Source: Nocardia carnea NBRC 14403
Lineage (GTDB): Bacteria; Actinomycetota; Actinomycetes; Mycobacteriales; Mycobacteriaceae
DNA length: 64,000 nt
Direction: 5' to 3'
NCBI RefSeq assembly: GCF_000308515.1
Contig: NZ_BAFV01000029.1
Location: 124,001 to 188,000, forward strand
Both the position numbers and the translations under genes were made by a program. The notes under the pieces were generated by a model. That model had not been told where the DNA came from. It ran no database searches and saw only the letters and a list, made by a program, of their open reading frames with translations. Numbering within the stretch: position 1 is the first letter of the stretch; each line of letters opens with the position of its first letter. Shown one piece after another: positions 36,692-44,000 of this stretch.

Positions 36692-38007
36692 AGTACGAGA
36701 GCATCCTCGACGTGGTCGGGGACACGCCACTGGTTCGTATCGCCCCCCAGGTGCACGGGCTGCGAAATATCGACCTCTTCGCCAAACTGGAGATGCTCAA
36801 CCCGTTCGGCTCGGTGAAGGACCGGCCCGCCTGGAACATGGTGCGCGACGGACTGCCCGGCGCCGCGGCGCGTGGGGACGCCATCGTGGAACTGTCCAGC
36901 GGCAACACCGCGAAGGCGCTCGCGGTGATCGCTGCGATGCACGGGTTGCCGTTCAAGAGCGTCACCAACCGGATGCGGGTGCCCGAGATCAAGGACCTGC
37001 TGTTGTTGCTCGGCGCGCAGATCGAAGAACTGCCCGGGCAGACCGAGTGCCTGGACCCCACCGATACCGAGGATCCACTGAGCCGGATGTACCGCACGCT
37101 CACCGGGGACGGTAGCGGCTATCTGCACACCGATCAGTACTTCAATCCACGCAATCTCGACGCGCACCGTGCCGGCACGGCACCGGAGATCATCAAAGAT
37201 CTCGACGGGCAGGGTCCGGATGTGTTCATCGCCTGCGTCGGCACCGCGGGCTCGTCTGCCGGCGTGGCGTCTGTGCTGTGCGAACACAATCCCGCGGTCG
37301 AGGTGGTCGGGTTGGTCGCGTCCAAAAGCGATTTCATCCCGGGCATCCGCAATATCGACGAGGTGAACGAGGTCGGCCTGTTCGAACCGGAGAACTACGA
37401 CACCATCGACGCGGTGAGCGCGGACGAGGCTATCGAGGGAATGTTGATCCTCAACCGCCGGTGCGGCATCCTGGGCGGCCCGACGGCCGGTGCCGCTTAT
37501 TTCGGTGCGTTGCGCTATCTCTCGGCTCTCGATGCCGGGCTCGCCGAACGCCGGACCGCGGTATTCATCGTCTGCGACCGGATCGAAAGCTATATGAGCT
37601 ATATCCGGAAACGCCGGCCGGACCTGTTCAACCAGCCGGTGCGGCCGAATTCACTCGAGACGCTGGCCGAGGCCGAGGTCGCCAGGGCAACGCAGATGGA
37701 TGTCGCCGAGGCACGCGAGTGGATTACCCGGCAGCGGCCGCTGATCGTGGACCTTCGTGGGGCATTCGCCTTCACCGCCCTGCACATCGAGAACTCCGTG
37801 AACATCGTCGACGACTTGTTCGACGAACTGGTCCGCGGCGGCCTGCCGTTCGGGGCGAGCCGGCCGGTGCTGCTGGTCTGCCCGGTCGGCGAGAAATCGG
37901 CGCGTTATGCCGCGTTGCTGACCAAAATGGGGCACCAGGACGCGCGCAGTCTGCGTGGCGGTGTAGTGGCCTGGCGCGACGCCGGCGCGCTCTTGGTCCG
38001 GGACTGA
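36688..38007 (+). CDS. cysteine-synthase-fold enzyme fused to a rhodanese domain
   Basis: A 439-aa fusion. Residues 1-315 are a fold-type II PLP synthase: NPFGSVKDRPAW with the Schiff-base Lys, the substrate loop ELSSGNTAKALAV, and ILGGPTAGAAYFGAL near the cofactor phosphate. Residues about 335-439 form a rhodanese module with the active loop CPVGEKSARYA (Cys present) and GGVVAWRDAG at the end. Such a fusion suggests that sulfur arrives as a rhodanese persulfide and is used in a beta-replacement on an activated serine-like substrate. The cysteine-desulfurase-like gene four bases downstream could load it. The product is unknown; ordinary cysteine synthesis does not need this architecture. Confidence 0.85.
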   Translation: MKYESILDVVGDTPLVRIAPQVHGLRNIDLFAKLEMLNPFGSVKDRPAWNMVRDGLPGAAARGDAIVELSSGNTAKALAVIAAMHGLPFKSVTNRMRVPEIKDLLLLLGAQIEELPGQTECLDPTDTEDPLSRMYRTLTGDGSGYLHTDQYFNPRNLDAHRAGTAPEIIKDLDGQGPDVFIACVGTAGSSAGVASVLCEHNPAVEVVGLVASKSDFIPGIRNIDEVNEVGLFEPENYDTIDAVSADEAIEGMLILNRRCGILGGPTAGAAYFGALRYLSALDAGLAERRTAVFIVCDRIESYMSYIRKRRPDLFNQPVRPNSLETLAEAEVARATQMDVAEAREWITRQRPLIVDLRGAFAFTALHIENSVNIVDDLFDELVRGGLPFGASRPVLLVCPVGEKSARYAALLTKMGHQDARSLRGGVVAWRDAGALLVRD

Positions 38008-38011
38008 TGCG

Positions 38012-39226
38012 ATGACGGCCGTGACGAACCCGAGCGAAGTGCTCGACCGCCTTGCCGGCTGGCAGCGATCGCTGCGCGCGCAGTTCCCCATTATCGCGGA
38101 CAACCCGGAGCTCGCGTATCTGGACAACGCGGCGACCACGCAGAAACCGCAGGCGGTGCTGGATGTCGTCACCGAATACCTGAGCACGGGAAACGCCAAT
38201 GCCGCGCGTGGTTCCTACCCGTGGGCCACCGCCACCACCGCCCGGATCGAGGCAGCCCGGCAGCGCGTATGTTCGGCATTGGGCGATCGCGGCGGCGATT
38301 CGGTGGTCGAGTTCGTCGACGGCACCAGCGCCGGGCTGCGGGCGGTCGCCGGATGGCTGGCTGACCTGCTCGTCGACGGGGACGAGATCATCGTTCCGTT
38401 CGGTGATCACGAGTCCAATTTGCGGCCCTGGCTCGATATGCGGGATACCCTCGCCCGGAGCGGTACCCGGGTGCGGGTATTGCCCGTGCCGGTGGATCCC
38501 GCCTCCGGTGACTACGATCATCGCGCGCTCCCGGCGCTGGTGACCGAGCGAACCCGGTTCGTCGCGGTGACCCATGTGCACCATGTTTTCGGTGCCGATA
38601 TGAATGTGCATCGCGTGCGTGCGGCGGTGGGACCCGAGATTCCGATCTGCTTGGACGCCGCGCAGAGCGTCGGACACCGCCCGGTATCGGTGGCCGAACT
38701 CGACGTCGACTTCGTGGTTTTCTCCGGGCACAAGATGCTGGCCCTGCCCGGTGTGGGTGCGGTATGGGCGCGTAACCGGCGCGGACCTCGCTTCGGGTTG
38801 CACGGCTGGGCAGGGACCCCGAACACCGCGGGAATCGTGAGCCTGGCGGCGGCATTCGACTGGCTCGACACCGCCGGCCCCGCCGAGATCCACGCGTGGA
38901 CCACAGCGTTGAGTAGTCGGCTCACCGAGGGCCTCGCCGGACTCCGGGGTGTGCGGGTGCTCGGTTGTCAGACCAGCCTCTCCGCGGATTCTCCGGTACA
39001 GCGCCGGGAGGGCATCGTGACCTTCCGGCACGATCGGGTACGCGCCGACGACCTCGGGTTCGTTCTCGCCGACGAGGGAATCATGGTGCGGGCGGACAGC
39101 CAATGTCAGGCCGGCCGTGGCTCCGACGACCACGCTGTGCGGGTGAGCGCGTACGTCTACAACACACCGGAGGAGATCGACCGGGTGCTCGAGGTCGTCC
39201 GGCGATGCGAACAGATGACGAGCTGA
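38012..39226 (+). CDS. class V aminotransferase / cysteine desulfurase-like (SufS group)
   Basis: A 404-aa PLP enzyme. The N-terminus AYLDNAATTQKPQAVLDVV is the SufS/CsdA signature, and FSGHKMLALPGVG carries the PLP Lys. HHVFG and DAAQSVGH are the other cofactor-contacting stretches. A Cys lies in VRADSQCQAGRG, where SufS has its catalytic Cys loop, although the surrounding RxGxHCAxP pattern is altered. It therefore may be a desulfurase with a modified loop or a lyase acting on a cysteine derivative. It follows the synthase-rhodanese gene by four bases, consistent with a sulfur relay between the two. Confidence 0.85.
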   Translation: MTAVTNPSEVLDRLAGWQRSLRAQFPIIADNPELAYLDNAATTQKPQAVLDVVTEYLSTGNANAARGSYPWATATTARIEAARQRVCSALGDRGGDSVVEFVDGTSAGLRAVAGWLADLLVDGDEIIVPFGDHESNLRPWLDMRDTLARSGTRVRVLPVPVDPASGDYDHRALPALVTERTRFVAVTHVHHVFGADMNVHRVRAAVGPEIPICLDAAQSVGHRPVSVAELDVDFVVFSGHKMLALPGVGAVWARNRRGPRFGLHGWAGTPNTAGIVSLAAAFDWLDTAGPAEIHAWTTALSSRLTEGLAGLRGVRVLGCQTSLSADSPVQRREGIVTFRHDRVRADDLGFVLADEGIMVRADSQCQAGRGSDDHAVRVSAYVYNTPEEIDRVLEVVRRCEQMTS

Positions 39227-39266
39227 ACGCCGTGTGACAGCTTGCCTCCCGGCCGCTGGGTCGTGG

Positions 39267-40136
39267 CTACGCGTCGGGTTTGCGCCCGCTGAATCCGGTA
39301 CGGGCGGTGAGCAGCGCCAGATCACCGCGGTGCCCGAGCCAGGCCGCGTCGTCGGGATCGAGCAGGTGCGACCAGGTCGCGGCGTCGTCCTCGGCCAGAA
39401 ACGGCTGTGCCCGCCGGACCCGGGCCGCCAGCTCGGCGAGCACCACGTCGCGGGCGCGCTCGGAAAGCGGCGCAGGAATATCGACCAGCACGCTGAACGC
39501 AGTGATATCGGTGAGCCCGGCGGAGTGCAGGATCTCGTTCCAGCCCCGATTCGGCCGGGTGGCGCCCGGCCGACCGAAGAACCACTGTGTGAAATGCCGA
39601 TCGTGTGCCTCGTCCAGCCGGACCTCGAGCCCGGGCCGCCCGATCCCGACATCCCAGGGCAGGCACCGGGACGGCAGCCCGCCCTCGGCCAGGCATATCC
39701 GGCCACCCGGCCGCAGCATGCCGACCAGCGCGCGCGCCGCAGCGTCCCAGTCACGAGCATGATGCACACACCACGACGACCAGACCGCGTCGACCGGCCC
39801 GGGCAACGGCGGCACACCCTCCTCGAGGTCGTGCAATACCAGACGGATTCGATCGGCCACACCCGCCGCGCGGGCGGTAGCAACGGTGACGTCCAGCATG
39901 GTGGCGTCCACGTCGACGGCGTAGACACAGCCCAGTTCGCCGACGGCATGCGCGAGCGCGACGGTCGCCGACCCGGCACCCGGCCCCACCTCGACGACGG
40001 TCTCACCCGGCCGCACGCCCAGCGGTTCGAGCAGGCGCACAGTGGCATCGAGAAACACGGCTTCGGCGGCGGCCGGGTCGTCGGTGGACGTCCCGGTCCC
40101 CGCTGGGCCGGTCCGTCGGCGCTGGCTGATCGTCAC
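39267..40136 (-). CDS. SAM-dependent methyltransferase under a Zur box
   Basis: A 289-aa class I methyltransferase. Motif I is VVEVGPGAGSATVAL, the acidic residue after strand 2 lies in YAVDVDATML, and motif IV is VDAVWSSWCVHHA. The start is GTG at 40136. A Zur-like dyad ends 16 bp upstream, so repression by zinc is likely. It faces the sulfur/PLP genes and is separated from the main cluster by about 7 kb, yet its regulation ties it to the same zinc response. The substrate is unknown. Confidence 0.84.
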   Translation of the reverse strand: MTISQRRRTGPAGTGTSTDDPAAAEAVFLDATVRLLEPLGVRPGETVVEVGPGAGSATVALAHAVGELGCVYAVDVDATMLDVTVATARAAGVADRIRLVLHDLEEGVPPLPGPVDAVWSSWCVHHARDWDAAARALVGMLRPGGRICLAEGGLPSRCLPWDVGIGRPGLEVRLDEAHDRHFTQWFFGRPGATRPNRGWNEILHSAGLTDITAFSVLVDIPAPLSERARDVVLAELAARVRRAQPFLAEDDAATWSHLLDPDDAAWLGHRGDLALLTARTGFSGRKPDA

Positions 40137-40151
40137 GGCAAGCGATACTAC

Positions 40152-40166
40152 TGAACATCATTTTCA
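40152..40166. promoter_or_regulatory. putative Zur box
   Basis: TGAACATCATTTTCA: one arm perfect, the other with one mismatch to the 7-1-7 consensus. It lies just before the methyltransferase start and, on the other side, ahead of the MFS remnant. Confidence 0.82.
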
Positions 40167-40489
40167 ATGAATAATCGGCGCGCGACGGTTGCCGTTCACA
40201 ACCCCAGCCGGGAGGGGCGACGGGACGTGGGAATCGGTTCACCGTTCGTGAATTGGACGGCAAACGCATCGCCGGTCTCCGCGTCACGCACAGCGTGTCT
40301 TGGCGCAGCCGTAGCGGGCACCTGGACCGTCTGGTCCGATCTCGCCTGTCCGCGGGGCGTCTCGGGGTGTGTGGCAGCGTGCCGACACCGAACGGAACGG
40401 GGTTTGAAGTGTTCGTCGCGATGTCGGCACGCTCGCACCGCAGGGGTGCGGCGGGCTCGAGGTGGCCCGCACATCAGGAATACCACCGA
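40167..40489. other. eroded spacer downstream of the Zur box
   Basis: About 320 bp with no recognisable gene on either strand. By position it may hold the lost promoter and 5' part of the MFS exporter whose 3' end follows. Confidence 0.4.
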
Positions 40490-40624
40490 TCCCCCGACGC
40501 GCTGAGTGACGGCTATTCCGCGGCTTTGCTGCTGGGCGCCGCCCTCATTGCCGTCGGTGCGTTGGCGGCAGGCGTGCTGATCCCGGGAGCAGACAAGGAG
40601 CGGCCGGCTGCGGTCGCTGCCTAA
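40490..40624 (+). pseudogene. 3' remnant of a second DHA2 MFS exporter
   Basis: The last 43 or so codons (DALSDGYSAALLLGAALIAVG and the following tail to the stop) closely match the C-terminus of the intact MFS exporter ending at 32003, at both DNA and protein level. The rest of the gene is gone. It is on the plus strand with a Zur box upstream at 40152, like the intact copy with its box at 30404. Confidence 0.85.
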
Positions 40625-41022
40625 CGCATTCGCCCAGCGCATCGAACCGGAGTCGGTAGGCCAGGCCGAGCCGATCCTGCATCGTCGCCGCGAGGCCAAG
40701 GCACTGGCTGCGAAGAACGGGTCCTGATCGCCCGGCCCGGAGCCACCGGGCGCCGGCGGAACGGGAACACCGCGAGATCATTCGTATCGGTGTACCGGTG
40801 GCGGAATCGGCCGTGGGCCGGGCGCCCGCCGCCGGACTGCCTGCGAGTGGCTCTTCCGGCCCGGAGGGTTCGGAATGTACTGGGCGGTGGACGGATACGT
40901 CGTGCGGTGAAATGTTGCGGGGATCACCCCGGACTGCGGATGGCGCGCCGGGGGATTAGCTTTGTCGGGAATCGAAACAATACTTTGGGATCGAACAGAT
41001 CTCACCCGATGGAGGAAAAACC
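40625..41022. other. spacer before hypX
   Basis: About 400 bp without a recognisable gene. The only clear element is the ribosome site GGAGGA at about 41011 in front of the hypX TTG start. Confidence 0.5.
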
Positions 41023-42717
41023 TTGCGCGTCCTGCTCGTCGCCAGCGCATTCAACAGTCTTACGCAGCGCGTGCACACCGAGTTACGCGGTCGCGGGCAC
41101 GAGGTGGGGGTCGAACTGGCACTCGGCGACGATCTGCTGCGGGCCCGGGTCACGCATTTCCGCCCCGATCTCATCGTGGCGCCGATGCTGACCACGGCGA
41201 TCCCGGAAGACATCTGGACCGCGCATACCGTGCTCATCGTGCATCCCGGACCGAAGGGAGACCGCGGGCCCTCCTCGCTCGACTGGGCGATCAGCACCGG
41301 GGCCCGGGAGTGGGGTGTGACCGTACTGCAGGCCGTCGCGGAAATGGATGCGGGGCCGATCTGGGCTTCCGTACGGTTCCCGGTGGCCGCCTGCGGGAAG
41401 AGCGAGCTGTACCGCAACGAGGTCTCCGATGCCGCCGTGACCGCGGTACTGCTGGCCGTCGACCGGTTCGCCGACAGCGAATTCGAGCCCGAGCCCCTGG
41501 ATTACAGCCGTCCCGATGTGCGCGGGCAGTTGCGCCCCTACCATTCCCAGCAGTACCGCCGGATCGACTGGGGCAGCGAGGACACCGCGTCGATCCTGCG
41601 CAAACTGCGCGCCGCCGATTCGCAGCCGGGAGTGCTCGACGAACTGTACGGCCGGGAGTATTTCCTCCACGGCGGTCACCACGAAGACCGGTTGCGGGGC
41701 ACCCCCGGGGCCGTCGTGGCCACTCGCGACGGAGCGATCTGCCGAGCCACTGTCGACGGGGCGGTCTGGCTGCCGCAGCTGCGGCGACGCCGGAAACCGG
41801 GCGGCCCGGCGACCTTCAAACGACCCGCCACCTATGCGCTCGGTACCGATCTGCCCGGCGATATTCCCGAGATACCGGTCACGCCCGCCGAGGCGGCGGT
41901 CCGCAATACCTGGTCGGAGCTGTGCTATTACGAGCAGGGCTCCGTCGGCTATCTGGAATTCGCCTTCGCCGGTGGCGCCATGAGTACCGTGCAGTGCCGG
42001 CGCCTGCTCGCGGCCTACCGTCATGCCTGTGCGCGGCCGATCCGTGCGCTGGTACTGGGCGCCGCCCGCGACTTCTTCTCCAACGGTATCCATCTCAATG
42101 TCATCGAGGCGGCCGAGGACCCGGGCGAGGAATCGTGGCGCAACATCACCGCGATGAACGATCTGGTGGAGGCCATCCTCACCACGACGGACAAACTGGT
42201 GATCTCGGCGTTGACCGGGAACGCCGCGGCCGGTGGGGTGATGCTCGCGCTGGCCGCCGACGAGGTGTGGTGCCGCGAATCGGCCGTGCTCAATCCGCAC
42301 TACCGGCTCATGGGCCTGTACGGGTCGGAGTACTGGACGTATTCGCTGCCGCGCCGCGTGGGGGCGACCGAGGCCGCGCGGTTGACCCGCGACACCCTGC
42401 CGGTCGGCGCCCGCGCGGCGGCGGCCATCGGCCTGGTGGACCGGGTCGGGGCGGGCGGTACCGCCGAATTCCGTGAATGGGTGCGCCGGGAGGCGGCCCT
42501 GCTCGCCGATTCGCCGGAGCTCGAGGGCCGCCTGACGGCGAAGAAACGGCAGCGGGAAGCGGACGAAGCGGTCAAACCGCTGGCCGATTACCGTGCCGAG
42601 GAGCTGGCACATATGCGTCGGAACTTCTTCGCCGAGGGCGAGCCGTACCACCAGTTGCGGCAGAACTTCGTGTACAACGTCGTCCCCCCGGCCACCCCGG
42701 CCTATCTGCTGGGCTGA
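41023..42717 (+). CDS. hypX: HypX-type protein (CO ligand synthesis for NiFe hydrogenase)
   Basis: A 564-aa two-domain protein. The N-terminal formyltransferase-like domain has HPGPKGDRGPSSLDWAI near residue 80, a HypX hallmark. The C-terminal crotonase-like domain has FAFAGGAMSTVQCRRLL, DFFSNGIHLN and NAAAGGVMLALAADEV. HypX converts formyl-tetrahydrofolate to CO for the hydrogenase active site under oxic conditions. TTG is the start, chosen because GGAGGA is perfectly placed before it and the conserved N-terminus begins there. No hydrogenase structural or other hyp gene is in the window, so its partner must be elsewhere, or the protein has another use. A hairpin follows. Confidence 0.88.
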   Translation: MRVLLVASAFNSLTQRVHTELRGRGHEVGVELALGDDLLRARVTHFRPDLIVAPMLTTAIPEDIWTAHTVLIVHPGPKGDRGPSSLDWAISTGAREWGVTVLQAVAEMDAGPIWASVRFPVAACGKSELYRNEVSDAAVTAVLLAVDRFADSEFEPEPLDYSRPDVRGQLRPYHSQQYRRIDWGSEDTASILRKLRAADSQPGVLDELYGREYFLHGGHHEDRLRGTPGAVVATRDGAICRATVDGAVWLPQLRRRRKPGGPATFKRPATYALGTDLPGDIPEIPVTPAEAAVRNTWSELCYYEQGSVGYLEFAFAGGAMSTVQCRRLLAAYRHACARPIRALVLGAARDFFSNGIHLNVIEAAEDPGEESWRNITAMNDLVEAILTTTDKLVISALTGNAAAGGVMLALAADEVWCRESAVLNPHYRLMGLYGSEYWTYSLPRRVGATEAARLTRDTLPVGARAAAAIGLVDRVGAGGTAEFREWVRREAALLADSPELEGRLTAKKRQREADEAVKPLADYRAEELAHMRRNFFAEGEPYHQLRQNFVYNVVPPATPAYLLG

Positions 42718-42753
42718 TTCACCGGTCCGGGCCGGGTAGCCCAGTTGTGACAT

Positions 42754-42795
42754 CAGGTGGCGTGGGCATACCCACCTGAGGTGAAATTTTTACTT
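42754..42795 (+). terminator. terminator after hypX
   Basis: Stem CAGGTGG/CCACCTG (42754-42760 with 42772-42778) is followed after seven bases by an AT-rich stretch with TTTTT. Confidence 0.6.
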
Positions 42796-42876
42796 TGTAG
42801 CCCGGCTTCGGGAACATCGAACTTCTGCCTGCGTGGCTGTGGTTCGGAAATCGACTAGTACAAGCGGAGTAGAGAC

Positions 42877-43713
42877 GTGCTACAACTCGAGCACTTCAGC
42901 AACGGCTGGGTGACTCCTGTCCTTGCCTATGTGATGTCGTTCATCGGTTCGGTGCTCGGCCTGCGCTGCGCCGTTCGTGCGCGTACGGCGAGCCCCGCCT
43001 ACGGCTGGCTGGTCGCGGCCGCCATCGCGCTGGGCGGTGCCGGAATCTGGGTTATGCATTTCACGGCGATGCTCGGCTTCACCATCGACGGTGCGAGCAT
43101 CCGGTACAACATGCCGATGACGGTGCTGAGCGCGGTGATTGCGATCGTGGTGGTGCTGATCGGGCTGGTGATCGTCCGGGGGCAGCGAGAGGCGGTCGCA
43201 CTGCCCCTCGGCGGTGCCATTACCGGGCTCGGCGTGGTGGCCATGCACTATCTGGGGATGGCCGCGATGAGCACCGGCGTCGATATGGAATACAGCACCG
43301 GCCTGGTCCTGCTGTCCATCGCGATCGCGGTGGTCGCGGCCACCGCCGCGTTGTGGTTCATGCTGCACGTGCAGGGCTGGGGCAACACCGTAGGAGCGGC
43401 GCTGATCATGGGGGTCGCGGTCTGCGGTATGCATTACACCGGTATGGCGTCCATGAGCGCGCACCACGGGGAACACCACGGGCTACCCGAGGGCGTCGCG
43501 CCCGTCGAACTGCTCACCCCGCTGCTGACCACGGTGGCGCTGGTCGTCGTGGGCCTCGTGGTGCTGGTCGGTGTGGCCGAGCTCGAGGTGCGCAGTGTCG
43601 CCGCGGCGAGCACGGTGCGCGAATCGGGTGAGGCCGGCACGCTGCTCACCACGGACCCCGCCACCTTGGCCCATAGTGGACGCCAGTGGCCACGGCTACC
43701 CACTCACGATTAG
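42877..43713 (+). CDS. stand-alone MHYT-domain membrane protein
   Basis: A 278-aa protein with seven predicted helices and three MHYT motifs at residues 60 (MHFT), 123 (MHYL) and 185 (MHYT). The family is thought to bind copper and sense O2, CO or NO. There is no GGDEF, EAL or kinase domain behind it, only a 60-residue cytoplasmic tail, so it is a sensor module without an obvious output. The start is GTG at 42877 after GGAG. It is not in an operon with hypX, since a terminator-like hairpin lies between. A link with gas sensing beside a CO-making enzyme is tempting but unproven. Confidence 0.88.
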   Translation: MLQLEHFSNGWVTPVLAYVMSFIGSVLGLRCAVRARTASPAYGWLVAAAIALGGAGIWVMHFTAMLGFTIDGASIRYNMPMTVLSAVIAIVVVLIGLVIVRGQREAVALPLGGAITGLGVVAMHYLGMAAMSTGVDMEYSTGLVLLSIAIAVVAATAALWFMLHVQGWGNTVGAALIMGVAVCGMHYTGMASMSAHHGEHHGLPEGVAPVELLTPLLTTVALVVVGLVVLVGVAELEVRSVAAASTVRESGEAGTLLTTDPATLAHSGRQWPRLPTHD

Positions 43714-43819
43714 CCTCGTGTTCGCAGTCGTGACACCGTGGGCGGGGCCCGGTTGTTCCGATGGGCCGGTGGTCCTATTCTGGGCCGCCGTATCTGCAAA
43801 CTGATGTGAGGATTGCTCG

Positions 43820-43921
43820 ATGGGTAGTACCGTGCTCGATATCGCCGCACTGATCGTGATGCGGGTGGGGGATTTCTGGAACTGGATGGCCACCGGCTCG
43901 GCGGGGTTCCCGCCGCTGTGA
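43820..43921 (+). CDS. small hypothetical protein, 33 aa
   Basis: ATG preceded by GAGGA opens a 33-codon frame (MGSTVLDIAALIVMRVGDFW and a short tail rich in Trp, Gly and Pro). The hydrophobic first half suggests membrane association. It is followed 15 bp later by a very strong terminator hairpin, which supports its being a real transcription unit. I recognise no family. Confidence 0.45.
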   Translation: MGSTVLDIAALIVMRVGDFWNWMATGSAGFPPL

Positions 43922-43935
43922 GTCGCTGACAGCCG

Positions 43936-43972
43936 AGCCGAGCCCGGGTGCCGAGTGCACCCGGGCTCGGCT
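43936..43972. terminator. strong bidirectional terminator
   Basis: A perfect 16-bp stem (AGCCGAGCCCGGGTGC with its complement), loop CGAGT, followed by GTTTC. It separates the plus-strand small gene from the end of the minus-strand LVIVD gene. Confidence 0.92.
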
Positions 43973-44000
43973 GTTTCAGGGGGCGCTCGCAGGGCCCCGG

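Noticed and set aside
35246..39226. Staphyloferrin B or EDDS-type diaminopropionate pathway.
   Set aside because: A CysK-like enzyme and a type III decarboxylase recall SbnA/SbnH, but no SbnB-type dehydrogenase or NIS synthetase is present, and the rhodanese fusion and desulfurase point to sulfur chemistry instead.
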